Shown: positions 8,045 to 16,640, counted from the stretch's first letter. The stretch is DNA of 35,107 nt from Eubacteriales Family XIII. Incertae Sedis bacterium (GCA_031276135.1 JAISNR010000031.1:1-35107), one strand, 5' to 3'. The notes: generated from the sequence alone by a model not told the origin. Made by a program: numbers and translations.

Positions 8045-8670
8045 ACAGCGTGAGTCTGCGGGATTTTCGAAGGGCGTTCGCGGGCAGAAAGCCCGAACCG
8101 CTCGACAGACACAGATATTTTTCGGTGCTGGTTCCGCTCGTGGAACGGGACGGCGAGGTGCACCTGCTCTATCAGCTGCGCGCCGAAACCCTGCGGCGGC
8201 AGCCCGGCGAGGTCGGCTTCCCCGGCGGCAAGGTGGAGGACGGCGAAACGCCCCTCGCTTGTGCGATCCGCGAAACGGTGGAGGAGCTCCGCATTCCCCG
8301 CGAGAGCATAGAGGTCATCGGCGAGCTCGATTACATCCATGGCTACAGCGATTTTACGATGTACGCCTTCCTTGCGGCGGTGGCTGACGCGGATTTTTCG
8401 CGCGACTTCAACCGCGCGGAGGTACAGGAGGTGTTCCTGGTTCCGATTTCCTTTTTTCTGGAAAACGAACCCGAAATACACAAGTACGAGATCGCGCCGA
8501 AGATCGACGGCGGTTTCCCTTACGACAGGATACAGCCCAAGGGCTTTTACAGGTGGCGCACGGGCGAGGCGATCGTGCCCATCTACAACTACGAAGGCCG
8601 CGCGATCTGGGGGCTCACGGGCCGCGTCACGCTGCGCCTCATAAATATATTGAAAAATTCCATGAAGTAA
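8041..8670 (+). CDS. Nudix hydrolase, CoA pyrophosphatase type
   Basis: This is a 209-aa Nudix protein. The Nudix box GGKVEDGETPLACAIRETVEEL fits G-x5-E-x7-R-E-x2-E-E at about residues 62-83. Just before it, LYQLRAETLRRQPGEVGFPGG matches the NuCoA motif of CoA diphosphatases (NudL/YeaB/PCD1), which cut CoA and oxidised CoA to phosphopantetheine and 3',5'-ADP. The start ATG overlaps the HAD stop codon by 4 nt, so the two are translationally coupled. A housecleaning role is the family expectation, not shown here. Confidence 0.9.
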   Translation: MNSVSLRDFRRAFAGRKPEPLDRHRYFSVLVPLVERDGEVHLLYQLRAETLRRQPGEVGFPGGKVEDGETPLACAIRETVEELRIPRESIEVIGELDYIHGYSDFTMYAFLAAVADADFSRDFNRAEVQEVFLVPISFFLENEPEIHKYEIAPKIDGGFPYDRIQPKGFYRWRTGEAIVPIYNYEGRAIWGLTGRVTLRLINILKNSMK

Positions 8671-8699
8671 TTGTCACCGGCATCATAAGGTGATACAAT
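8671..8699 (+). promoter_or_regulatory. Promoter of radC (and possibly mreBCD)
   Basis: TTGTCA (8671-8676) and TACAAT (8694-8699) are 17 bp apart, with an extended -10 TG at 8691-8692. It begins directly after the stop codon of the Nudix gene. I see no other good promoter before mreB, so this may drive the whole shape operon. Confidence 0.78.
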
Positions 8700-8762
8700 A
8701 AATCCCGTATCGGCGAGAATGAGGACAAGCCCGTGCGATGCGTCAAAGCCATAAGGCCCGCG

Positions 8763-8785
8763 TGTTTTTTGTTGTGCAAAAAACA
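8763..8785 (+). promoter_or_regulatory. Leader hairpin before radC
   Basis: TGTTTTTTG (8763-8771) and CAAAAAACA (8777-8785) form a perfect 9-bp stem with loop TTGTG, 18 nt before the radC start codon. A T-run follows a GC-rich stretch (GGCCCGCG) on its left arm, so an attenuator is possible but not shown. Confidence 0.5.
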
Positions 8786-8803
8786 TCGCAGAAAGGGAAG
8801 CGT

Positions 8804-9484
8804 ATGACTTTGATCAGAGAAATGCCGGAGCTGGAACGCCCCAGGGAAAAGATGATGCTCCTCGGCGCGGACAGGCTTTCCAATGCCGAGCTTCTCGCCG
8901 TATTGCTCGGAACGGGAACGAAATCGCAATCTGCGACCGCCTTGGCGGACAGAATCCTGTCCATGACGCCGGACGGCATCGGCTGTCTGTCGGACTGTGC
9001 GCCCGAGGAGCTGTCGCGCGTATCCGGCGTCGGCATCGCGAAGGCCTGCCGCATCACGGCGGCGGTCGAGCTGGGCAGACGACTTGCGACGACTCCGAAG
9101 AACAGGCGCCTGCGCGTCGATTCGCCGGAGGCGGTCGCGGCGCTCTTCGTGGAGAGCATGCGGCACCTGAAGCAGGAATGCTTTCGGATCGTGTTGCTGA
9201 ACGTCAAAAATGAGATTATGGCGATCGAGGAGGTTTCCGTCGGCAGCATCAATTCCTCGAATGCCGATCCGCGCGAGGTGTTTCGGTCCGCGATCAAACG
9301 GGGCGCCGCGTCGCTCATTCTCGCGCACAACCACCCGAGCGGCAATTCGAAGCCGAGCGCATCCGACATAGAGGTGACAAAGCGATTGATCGCCGCAGGA
9401 GATATCTTGGGCATACGCGTGATCGATCACATCATCGTGGGCGACGGGAGCTTCGTCAGCATGCGGCAGAAACGGCTGTTGTGA
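8804..9484 (+). CDS. radC: RadC / UPF0758 JAMM-domain protein
   Basis: RadC proteins carry a JAB1/MPN/Mov34 metalloenzyme fold; the old DNA-repair role is not well supported and the function is open. The product is 226 aa. A helix-hairpin-helix (SRVSGVGIAKACRI, 71-84) precedes the JAMM domain, with the metal motif H-x-H-x10-D at H175, H177 and D188 (HNHPSGNSKPSASD) and a Glu in EEVSVGS. The ORF track opens at 8738, but ATG 8804 has the SD GAAAGGGA (8791-8798) and the family N-terminus (REMPELERPREK). The radC-mreB order is the same as in many Bacillota. Confidence 0.94.
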   Translation: MTLIREMPELERPREKMMLLGADRLSNAELLAVLLGTGTKSQSATALADRILSMTPDGIGCLSDCAPEELSRVSGVGIAKACRITAAVELGRRLATTPKNRRLRVDSPEAVAALFVESMRHLKQECFRIVLLNVKNEIMAIEEVSVGSINSSNADPREVFRSAIKRGAASLILAHNHPSGNSKPSASDIEVTKRLIAAGDILGIRVIDHIIVGDGSFVSMRQKRLL

Positions 9485-9532
9485 CACCTTTGTCAAGCCG
9501 GACGCCTCAAACAAAGGAGATGGGGACGAAGA

Positions 9533-10570
9533 ATGCTGTTCAACAAGGACATAGGGATAGATCTTGGCACCGCCAACACGCTGATCTTCATAAAGGGAAA
9601 GGGCATCGTGGTCAACCAGCCCTCTGTGATCGCCGTCGATACGGGCATGCGCAGGATTTTGGCCGTGGGGCGCGAGGCGAAAGACATGATCGGAAAGACG
9701 CCCGAACACATCCGGGTCGTGCGGCCCCTGCAGGACGGCGTCATCTCGGACTTTGAGATGACGGCGAACATGTTGCGCGTATTCCTGAAGGGAATACTGG
9801 ACGGCGCGGGGCTTTTGACGCGCATACGCATCGTGGTCGGCGTGCCCTCCGGCGTCACGGAGGTGGAGAAGCGCGCCGTGGAAGAGGTCATCCGGCAGAT
9901 GGGCGCACGCGACGTGTTCATACTCGACGAGCCCATGGCCGCCGCGATCGGCTGCGGTCTGCCGGTGGACGACCCCACGGGCTGCATGATTGCCGACATA
10001 GGCGGCGGCACCTCCGACATCGCCGTGATCGCCCTTGGCGGCATCGTCACGAGCACCTCCCTGCGGCACGCGGGCGACAAGCTGAACGAGGCCATCGTCG
10101 CGTACATGCGGCGCTCCTACGACCTGCTCATCGGCGACAGGACGGCGGAGGAACTGAAGATCGCGATCGGTTGCGCCTACATCGACGACGGCGCGGACGA
10201 GGAGGAAAAATTGCTCTACCTCGACGCCAAAGGGCGCGACATCATCACGGGGCTTCCGAAAGTCATCAAGGTATCGTCCAAGGAGATACACGAGGCGCTC
10301 GAGGAACCCATCGGCGTGATCATAGACGGCGTCAAAAACACCTTGGAGCATACGCCGCCCGAGCTCGCGGCCGACATCGTGAGTCACGGCATGGTCCTCT
10401 CCGGCGGGGGCGGCCTGATCCGCGGGCTGGACAAGCTGATCACGCGGCATACGGGTCTGCAGGTGTACATCGCCGAAAACGCGCTCGAAGCCGTCGCCGA
10501 GGGCACGGGCAAGAGCTTGAAAAACATAGAAAAATTAGAACGATATTCAAGTAAGAAGCTGGCACGATAA
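9533..10570 (+). CDS. mreB: Rod-shape protein MreB (actin-like)
   Basis: MreB polymerises on the inner face of the membrane and positions the elongation machinery. The product is 345 aa. Phosphate loop 1 is DLGTANT (10-16), phosphate loop 2 is DIGGGTSD (155-162), and the adenosine motif is SGGGGLIRGLDK near the C-terminus. ATG 9533 has the SD AAGGAG at 9514-9519, with rather wide spacing. The N-terminus MLFNKDIGIDLG is canonical. It follows radC by 48 nt without an evident terminator and is separated from mreC by a strong palindrome. Confidence 0.97.
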   Translation: MLFNKDIGIDLGTANTLIFIKGKGIVVNQPSVIAVDTGMRRILAVGREAKDMIGKTPEHIRVVRPLQDGVISDFEMTANMLRVFLKGILDGAGLLTRIRIVVGVPSGVTEVEKRAVEEVIRQMGARDVFILDEPMAAAIGCGLPVDDPTGCMIADIGGGTSDIAVIALGGIVTSTSLRHAGDKLNEAIVAYMRRSYDLLIGDRTAEELKIAIGCAYIDDGADEEEKLLYLDAKGRDIITGLPKVIKVSSKEIHEALEEPIGVIIDGVKNTLEHTPPELAADIVSHGMVLSGGGGLIRGLDKLITRHTGLQVYIAENALEAVAEGTGKSLKNIEKLERYSSKKLAR

Positions 10571-10636
10571 CGCCCCTCGCACGGCCGGATCGCCTTTTCG
10601 CGCCGGCCCGGCGCGAAAAACCGCGTGCCACGGGCG
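10571..10636 (+). repeat. Large palindromic structure between mreB and mreC
   Basis: The core is an 11-bp perfect stem, TTTTCGCGCCG (10595-10605) and CGGCGCGAAAA (10609-10619), with a 3-nt loop. Outer arms pair too: GCACG (10579-10583) with CGTGC (10624-10628), and CGCCC (10571-10575) with GGGCG (10632-10636). The Ts precede and the As follow the GC core, so it does not have terminator polarity on either strand. Confidence 0.75.
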
Positions 10637-10666
10637 ACAGGATCCCGGAAAGACAGCAAAGCGACC

Positions 10667-11488
10667 ATGAAATGGATACGGAAGCACACCGGAGCAAGCA
10701 CGATTATCGCGGTTTTCGTCGCCCTGTTCATATTGGTTCTGGTTTCATACCGGACCTTCGGAGAGAGCAACCCTCTGGGCAGGTCCGCAGGCCGCGCGCT
10801 CGACGTGATACAGGCGCCGTTTGCGCGGGTTGCGCGCTTTTTGGACGAGCGTTTTTCCGTTTACCTGCGTTCGGAGGAACTCGTCCGGGAAAACGAGCGG
10901 CTCAGGACGCGCGTTGCGGAGCTCGAGCGCGAGCTGAACGAATCGCGGCTTTCGGGCGCGGACCTCGCCGATCTCGAAATGCTCTCCGAGGCGCTGAATT
11001 ACGCCGATCTCGAGGATGCCTACGACCTCGTCACCGCAGATGTGGTCGGCCTCGACAATTCGAGCGGCTTCAACATCTTTACGATCAACGTCGGCTCGGA
11101 GGACGGCGTTTCGGTCGATTCCGTCGTGATCGACGGCGACGGACTGATCGGGCGCGTAATGGCGGTCAGCGAGAACGCGGCCAAGGTGATTTCGATCATA
11201 GACGAAACCAACAAGGTGGGCTTTCAGGTGTTTCGAAATCTCGAATGGCTCGGCATGCTGAACGGCGACGGCAACGGCAAACTCACGGGCTACATGCTGG
11301 ACGAAACCGCTGCGGTGCGGGAAGGCGACCGCCTCGTCACCTCCGCGATCGGCGGCTTCTATCCCCCCGGCATCACGATCGGCAAGGTGACGAGCGTCGA
11401 GTGGAACCACGATTCGCCGCTGAAAACAGTGCACGTGGAGCCTGCGGTGTATTTCAAGAGCATTCGAAAGGTGACGGTGCTTTCATGA
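10667..11488 (+). CDS. mreC: Rod-shape protein MreC
   Basis: MreC is a bitopic membrane protein that links the MreB filament to PBP2 and RodA. The product is 273 aa from ATG 10667. One membrane segment spans residues 10-28 (ASTIIAVFVALFILVLVSY), followed by a coiled coil (about 68-95, SEELVRENERLRTRVAELE) and the beta-rich periplasmic-type domain (VGSEDGVSVDSVVIDGDGLIGRV...). The track start GTG 10625 lies inside the upstream palindrome and has no support. The SD before 10667 is weak. The stop overlaps mreD (ATGA). Confidence 0.93.
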   Translation: MKWIRKHTGASTIIAVFVALFILVLVSYRTFGESNPLGRSAGRALDVIQAPFARVARFLDERFSVYLRSEELVRENERLRTRVAELERELNESRLSGADLADLEMLSEALNYADLEDAYDLVTADVVGLDNSSGFNIFTINVGSEDGVSVDSVVIDGDGLIGRVMAVSENAAKVISIIDETNKVGFQVFRNLEWLGMLNGDGNGKLTGYMLDETAAVREGDRLVTSAIGGFYPPGITIGKVTSVEWNHDSPLKTVHVEPAVYFKSIRKVTVLS

Positions 11489-12018
11489 AAACGCGCTACG
11501 CGATCCCTTTGTTCCTCGGGGCTTTCATCGTGCAGACCACCATGCTGCGCTACATCGCGATATGCGATGTTTCGCCGAACATCCTGCTCTGCCTCGTGAT
11601 CGTATTCGCCTTCCTGTACGACGAGCCCTTCGGCGTCGTGTTCGGCGTGATCTTCGGCATCCTGTGGGATGCGGAGTTCGGCCTGTACGTCGGCGTTTCC
11701 GCCGTATCGCAGATGTCGGCGGCGCTTTTGGTCATGCGCATCAAGCGCTACCTGAACCATGAGCTCCTGTTGCCCGCCTTGGCGGCCGGGCTCGCGGGCG
11801 TGTTTGTGAACAACGCCGTTTATTGGAGCATCTACAAGCTGGCGGGGATACCGCACACGCTGCTTTACATACTCGGGATGCAGCCGGTTCTGTTCGCCTA
11901 CAATCTGCCGGTCGTGATGCTCTTTCACCTGCTGTTGCGGCGCGGCGTCATCCGGCACAGAAAGGATCGCGAATACAAAGGGGGCTTCCATGAAGCCAAG
12001 GGTTTTATAATGCGATGA
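11485..12018 (+). CDS. mreD: Rod-shape protein MreD
   Basis: MreD is a small polytopic membrane protein of the elongasome. The product is 177 aa and strongly hydrophobic, with about five membrane segments, e.g. AIPLFLGAFIVQTTM, ILLCLVIVFAFLY, FGVVFGVIFGILWD. It is hidden in the ORF track because that frame is open far upstream (10672). ATG 11485 overlaps the mreC stop by 4 nt, and its own TGA overlaps the next ATG (12015), so translation of mreC, mreD and the PBP gene is coupled. Confidence 0.92.
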   Translation: MKTRYAIPLFLGAFIVQTTMLRYIAICDVSPNILLCLVIVFAFLYDEPFGVVFGVIFGILWDAEFGLYVGVSAVSQMSAALLVMRIKRYLNHELLLPALAAGLAGVFVNNAVYWSIYKLAGIPHTLLYILGMQPVLFAYNLPVVMLFHLLLRRGVIRHRKDREYKGGFHEAKGFIMR

Positions 12019-14768
12019 AGTGGATCAAACCGCGCGACAATCAGATCATGCTGCTCATCGCCGTCTTGATGGCCGCGCTCGTCCTGCGCCTGTTCGTGCT
12101 GACCGTGCTGCAGCATGACGAATGGACGGTCGCGGCCGACGACAACGACATGCGGAGCATCTACACGGTCGCGCCGCGCGGGGAGATATACGACCGCTAC
12201 GGCCGGATCCTGGCGGGGAATCTGCCGAGTTTCACGGTGCAGTTCAGCAGGGGCAATATGCGGGACGCGGAGCTGAATTCCGTGGCCGCACGCCTGATCG
12301 GGATATTGGAGAAGAACGGGGAGGAATACATCGACAACTTCCCCATCGTGTACGAAAACGGCGATTTCGAGTACAGGTACCGGATCGAGACAGAGGAATG
12401 GCTGCTGTCGCAGGGCATGCCGGCGGATTTTTCGGCGGAGCAGGCCTTCGACGAGATTCGCCGCAGGAACAACATCGACGAGGATCTGGACCCCTACGAA
12501 GCGCAGGCCGACATGCAGAAGCTCGGCGTGACGCCGCCCATATCCGTCGTGCGCATGAGCTATACAAAGGACATGGACAAGGCGGCCTTCCTCGAACGCT
12601 ACGGCCTCGAAACGAGCATCTCCGCGCGCGACGCCTTCCGCGCGATCCGCGACTATTTCGAGATAGACGAAACCATCCCGGACGCCGAGGCGCGCAAGCT
12701 GATCGTCCTGCGCAACGAGCTGAAGCTGCTCGGCTATCGGCAGTACGTGCCGGCCAACATCGCGACGAACGTCACGGACAACACGGTCATGCAGATCGAG
12801 GAGATGGGCAACGGCCTCAAGGGCGTCAGCGTCGTGACGGAAACGATCCGCTACTATCCGAACGGCAGCACGGCAAGCCATGTATTGGGATATATGGGGA
12901 AAATATCCGAATCCCTGAAGGCGCGCTACGTGGATGAGCTGGGTTACAGGCCCACGGACATGATCGGTCTCGACGGCGTGGAGAAGAGCCTCGAAAGCAC
13001 GCTGAAGGGCAAGGACGGCATCAAGGAGGTACAGGTCAATTCCCACGGTGAGCTGAAGAAGGTGATCAGTGAGCAGGTGGCGGAGAAGGGCAAGGACGTG
13101 TACCTGACCATAGACCTTTCGCTGCAGCAGTCCTGCGAAGAGATTCTCGAAAAAGGGCTTTCGCGCCTGCAAAACGGCGGAACCTTCGAGAGCAAATGGG
13201 GCAGCTACAAATACCGGGAGGCGCAGCCCAACGCGAACGTCGGCTCGATCGTCGTGCTCGACGTAAAGACCGCGGAACCGCTTGCCATCGCCAATGCGCC
13301 GAGCTTCGATCCGAACCTGTTCGCGACGGGCATCGGCAACGAAGATTGGAACGCGCTGCAGAGCCGGAACGCGCGCGATCTGCTCGCGCCCCTGCCGCTC
13401 TACAACGTGGCGGCGCGAACCGCCGTGCAGCCCGGTTCCACGTTCAAGCCCATAACGGCCATCGCGGCCCTCGAATCGGGCCTCGATCCGGACCTGCGGC
13501 TCTACGACGGCGGTTTCGTGACGGTCGGGAACAGGCCGTACAAATGCCTCCAGTACAGCACGAACGGCGGCAGCCACGGACGCGTGAACCTCTGCGAGGC
13601 GCTCGAGGTGTCCTGCAACTACTATTTCTTCGACATCGCGACGGGCATGGATTTCTACAGGAACAAGCCGCTTTCCTATCGCGGAAACATAGACATCGAC
13701 AAGATCACCTCCTATGCCGAGCAGTTCGGCCTCGGGCAGTACACGGGCATAGAACTTTCCGAAACCGCCGCCGGCGTGCCGAACGCCGCGACGAAGATGT
13801 CGATGACGAAGGCCCTGCTCACGCGGCATCTGTACGACAACGCGGAGGAGTATTTCACGCGGGAATTTCTGAACGACGCCGCACTGTTGGGCGGCAGCAT
13901 AGAGGAAATCGTAAGCTGGGCGGAGGAGAACCCGAAGCGTTCGGAGATTCTCGCGCGCATGCAGGATATGGGCATCAGGGAGGAGCAGATCAGCCGCGTC
14001 GCGGACACCTGCAAATCCACCTATTTCAACTTCGCCCAATGGACGACGGGCGATGAGTTGAACATCTCGATCGGACAGGGCGAAAACGCCTACACGCCCC
14101 TGCAGGTCGCGAATTACATCGCGACCATAGGCAACGGCGGGGTCAGGAACGAGGTCAGCCTCGTGCGCGCGGTCGAGGGCGAGGGGATACGGGAGAAGGA
14201 ACCCGGCGTCAAGGTGGAGCTCAAAGACGACGTCTTTTTGGAATACGTGATCGACGGCATGAAACGCGTCGTAAGCGGCTCGCGCGGCAGTCTGCGCAGT
14301 CAGTTCGCCGGCTTCCCCGTTGCCGTCGCCGCCAAGACGGGAACCGCGCAGAAGAGCGGCTATATTCAGCCTCCGGACGAGGTGGAATACATCAAGGAGC
14401 ATCTGAAGGGCATCGACGCCGGCTTGGAATGGGAGAGCGTCGAGGCCGAAATGAACAGGCTCATGGCGCAGCTGCCCGACATCTACACATCCAAGAACAA
14501 GGCGGTGCGCAGGGCCGTCGTCAACCTGAGCGGCTACAGCGCCGCGATGGCGGAGGAGCGCATGGACTCCTTCAAGGACAGCTACAGACCCTTTTCGTGG
14601 ATCGTGGCGCTGGCGCCGGCGGAGGATCCGCACATCGCGGTCGCGGTGCTCGTGTTTCAGGGCAACAGCTCGCTGAACGCCGCGCCCATGGCGAAGGAGG
14701 TCATCGCGCAGTACATGGAACTCGAAAAGCAGTATCGGGATTACAGCCTCGATACGGCAATTGACTAG
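12015..14768 (+). CDS. mrdA: Penicillin-binding protein 2 (elongation transpeptidase), extra large
   Basis: This class B PBP crosslinks peptidoglycan with RodA during elongation. The product is 917 aa, clearly longer than the roughly 630-720 aa common for the family. There is an N-terminal membrane anchor (residues 11-32), a dimerisation domain from VAPRGEIYDRYGR, and the transpeptidase motifs STFK (475-478), SCN (533-535) and KTGT (774-777). Extra length is visible as a helical segment before the conserved block YFNFAQWTTGDELNISIGQGE (about 595-670), a second helical insert after KTGT (about 785-845), and a long N-terminal half. Start and stop overlap mreD and the SD of the next gene (AGGGG over the TAG). 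Position next to mreBCD supports PBP2. Confidence 0.93.
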   Translation: MKWIKPRDNQIMLLIAVLMAALVLRLFVLTVLQHDEWTVAADDNDMRSIYTVAPRGEIYDRYGRILAGNLPSFTVQFSRGNMRDAELNSVAARLIGILEKNGEEYIDNFPIVYENGDFEYRYRIETEEWLLSQGMPADFSAEQAFDEIRRRNNIDEDLDPYEAQADMQKLGVTPPISVVRMSYTKDMDKAAFLERYGLETSISARDAFRAIRDYFEIDETIPDAEARKLIVLRNELKLLGYRQYVPANIATNVTDNTVMQIEEMGNGLKGVSVVTETIRYYPNGSTASHVLGYMGKISESLKARYVDELGYRPTDMIGLDGVEKSLESTLKGKDGIKEVQVNSHGELKKVISEQVAEKGKDVYLTIDLSLQQSCEEILEKGLSRLQNGGTFESKWGSYKYREAQPNANVGSIVVLDVKTAEPLAIANAPSFDPNLFATGIGNEDWNALQSRNARDLLAPLPLYNVAARTAVQPGSTFKPITAIAALESGLDPDLRLYDGGFVTVGNRPYKCLQYSTNGGSHGRVNLCEALEVSCNYYFFDIATGMDFYRNKPLSYRGNIDIDKITSYAEQFGLGQYTGIELSETAAGVPNAATKMSMTKALLTRHLYDNAEEYFTREFLNDAALLGGSIEEIVSWAEENPKRSEILARMQDMGIREEQISRVADTCKSTYFNFAQWTTGDELNISIGQGENAYTPLQVANYIATIGNGGVRNEVSLVRAVEGEGIREKEPGVKVELKDDVFLEYVIDGMKRVVSGSRGSLRSQFAGFPVAVAAKTGTAQKSGYIQPPDEVEYIKEHLKGIDAGLEWESVEAEMNRLMAQLPDIYTSKNKAVRRAVVNLSGYSAAMAEERMDSFKDSYRPFSWIVALAPAEDPHIAVAVLVFQGNSSLNAAPMAKEVIAQYMELEKQYRDYSLDTAID

Positions 14769-14779
14769 GGGAAACAGAA

Positions 14780-15502
14780 TTGGGTAAAATCATCCTGTCC
14801 GCATCCGGAAAAGGCGGCGTCGGCAAGTCCGTGTTCACCGTGAACCTCGGCGCCACCCTCGCGGATCGGGGCGTGAAGGTCGTCATGATCGACATGAATC
14901 TCGGTTTGCGAAATATGGACATATATCTGGGCCTTGAAAACAAGGTGATCTTCGACGTGGCGGACGTCCTGAGCGGCCTGTGCGGATATCGGCGGGCCAT
15001 GTTGCGCGACAAGCGTTTCCCCTGTCTGCACATGATTCCTGCGACGCAGGACAGGAGCAAGTTCGCGTTCGACGAGGCGGTTGTGGCGAATTTTTATGCA
15101 GGACTGCGAGAGAGCTATGATTACGTGCTCGTGGACGGGCCCGCGGGCGTGGGCCGGGACGTTTCGCTGGCGGCCGCGGGCTGCGATGTCGCCGCGATCA
15201 TAACGACCTTGGAGTATGTTTCGCTGCGCGACGCGGATATGGCGGATCGCGTCCTTTCGAAGGCGGGCGTGGCGCGGCGCGCCTGCGTGCTGAACAAGGT
15301 GAACCGCGAGCTGATACGAAGCGGCCTGTTTCCCAGCTTCGAGGATGTGTCCGCGCGCGTGCGGCCGCCGCTCATAGGCATTATCCAGTACGATGAGAAC
15401 ATCAACATCGCCGCCAACTGCGGCGTTCCGGTCGTCCGGCAGAGGGGCAGCTACATCGAAGAGAATTTCAACCGCATAGCGGACAGGCTGCTCGGCCTTT
15501 GA
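14780..15502 (+). CDS. minD: MinD-like ATPase lacking the membrane-targeting helix
   Basis: This is a deviant Walker A ATPase of the MinD/ParA family, 240 aa from TTG 14780 (SD AGGGG at 14767-14771). The P-loop SGKGGVGKS (9-17) keeps the signature K11 and K16; D38, R44, N45 and D47 of the switch region (DMNLGLRNMD) match E. coli MinD by direct alignment, as does Walker B (VDGPAG). Three things are odd. Position 40, the switch I Asp in E. coli MinD, is Asn. The protein ends at NRIADRLLGL, where other MinDs continue into a C-terminal amphipathic membrane-targeting helix. No minC or minE is next to it: 11 nt to the PBP2 gene, 19 nt to rodA. It may not act as a classical Min protein. Confidence 0.85.
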   Translation: MGKIILSASGKGGVGKSVFTVNLGATLADRGVKVVMIDMNLGLRNMDIYLGLENKVIFDVADVLSGLCGYRRAMLRDKRFPCLHMIPATQDRSKFAFDEAVVANFYAGLRESYDYVLVDGPAGVGRDVSLAAAGCDVAAIITTLEYVSLRDADMADRVLSKAGVARRACVLNKVNRELIRSGLFPSFEDVSARVRPPLIGIIQYDENINIAANCGVPVVRQRGSYIEENFNRIADRLLGL

Positions 15503-15521
15503 CGCGCGTTCCTCCGGCGTT

Positions 15522-16640
15522 TCAGAAATTGATCGTCTTGTTCCTTATGCCCACGTTCAAAACCAGACCGATCGCGAGCATATTGGCCGCGACCGCCGTG
15601 CCGCCCGCGCTGACGAAGGGCAGGGGTATGCCGGTCACGGGCATGAGTCCCATGTTCATGCCGATGTTTTCGAATATCTGAAAGGCGAACATCGCCACGA
15701 TGCCGATCGCGATCAGGGAGCCGTACAGGTCCTTGGCTTTGCCGCTGATGCGCCAAAGGCGCAGCAGGAAAACGAGATAGACGAATATGAGCGCGCAGCC
15801 GCCGATGAAACCGAGCTCCTCCACCATGACCGCGAAGATGAAATCGGATTCCTGCACGGGGATGAAGTTCAGCTCCTTTTGCGTGCCGGAGAAGAGACCC
15901 TTGCCGAACAGTCCGCCCGAGCCGATGGCAACCTTTGCCTGGTGGACCTGCCAGGTCGTCCGTATGCTCAGGTTTTCCGGGTGCAGGAAGCCTTCGATTC
16001 GTTCCTTCTGATAGCCCTTCATGAAGCGGTAGATCACGGGGAGCACGATGAGAAAGGCTGCGGCGAAGCGGCCGAACAGCTTGCCGTCTATGCCCGCGTA
16101 GAACACCATGCCCACGCACATGACGGCGAGAACGAGCCCGGAGCCGAAGTCCTGCTTCATGATGAGCGCGAGAAAGGGCGCCGCGTACAGCGCGGAGAAG
16201 AACACGCCCTTGATCGAGGCCAGCGAGTCGCGTATGCCGGCAAGGAAGTGCGCGAAGATCGGCACGAACAGGATCCGCACGAGCTCCGAGGGCTGCATTG
16301 TCGTTATGCCGAGGTCGATCCACGCGAGGGATCCCGTGCCCATGTCCGTTCCGAGCGGCGTGTAGACGCTGAGCTGGAAGAGCAGCGCGCAGATGTAGAT
16401 CGGTTTCTCGTAGCGCGCGAATATCCGGTAGTCGATCAGCAGGATCACGGCTATGGCGGCATAGCCGATCAAATACGAAGCCGCCTGTACCACGATGCTG
16501 CGATTCAACAGGTTTTCGCCGTCGTAGGTGATGCTCGCGATCATGACGATGCTGACGAGCGCGAACAGAAGCGGCAACGCGAGCAACATCCGATCTATCC
16601 GCTTTAGCAAATTCAAAAAATATCCCAATTTTCCCACATT
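15522..16640 (-). CDS. rodA: Peptidoglycan polymerase RodA (SEDS family)
   Basis: RodA is the SEDS glycosyltransferase that polymerises glycan strands with PBP2. The product is about 372 aa with some ten membrane segments. Family motifs are QPSEL, QDFGSGLV, WQVHQAKVAIGSGGLFGKG, FIPVQESDFIFAVMVEELG (holding the catalytic Asp) and GIPLPFVSAGGT. GTG 16640 is chosen: AAAAAGGGG lies just upstream, whereas the track start GTG 16673 has no SD. The gene is unusual in running against mreBCD-mrdA-minD; its 3' end faces minD with a 19-nt gap and no evident terminator. It shares a divergent promoter region with rny. Confidence 0.95.
   Translation of the reverse strand, partial: NVGKLGYFLNLLKRIDRMLLALPLLFALVSIVMIASITYDGENLLNRSIVVQAASYLIGYAAIAVILLIDYRIFARYEKPIYICALLFQLSVYTPLGTDMGTGSLAWIDLGITTMQPSELVRILFVPIFAHFLAGIRDSLASIKGVFFSALYAAPFLALIMKQDFGSGLVLAVMCVGMVFYAGIDGKLFGRFAAAFLIVLPVIYRFMKGYQKERIEGFLHPENLSIRTTWQVHQAKVAIGSGGLFGKGLFSGTQKELNFIPVQESDFIFAVMVEELGFIGGCALIFVYLVFLLRLWRISGKAKDLYGSLIAIGIVAMFAFQIFENIGMNMGLMPVTGIPLPFVSAGGTAVAANMLAIGLVLNVGIRNKTINF

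Noticed and set aside
11925-14633. 902-aa minus-strand ORF
   Set aside because: Antisense shadow of the PBP2 gene, with low-complexity His/Arg/Val-rich translation and no motif.
15503-15521. Terminator between convergent minD and rodA
   Set aside because: The 19-nt gap holds no stem or T-run in either direction.
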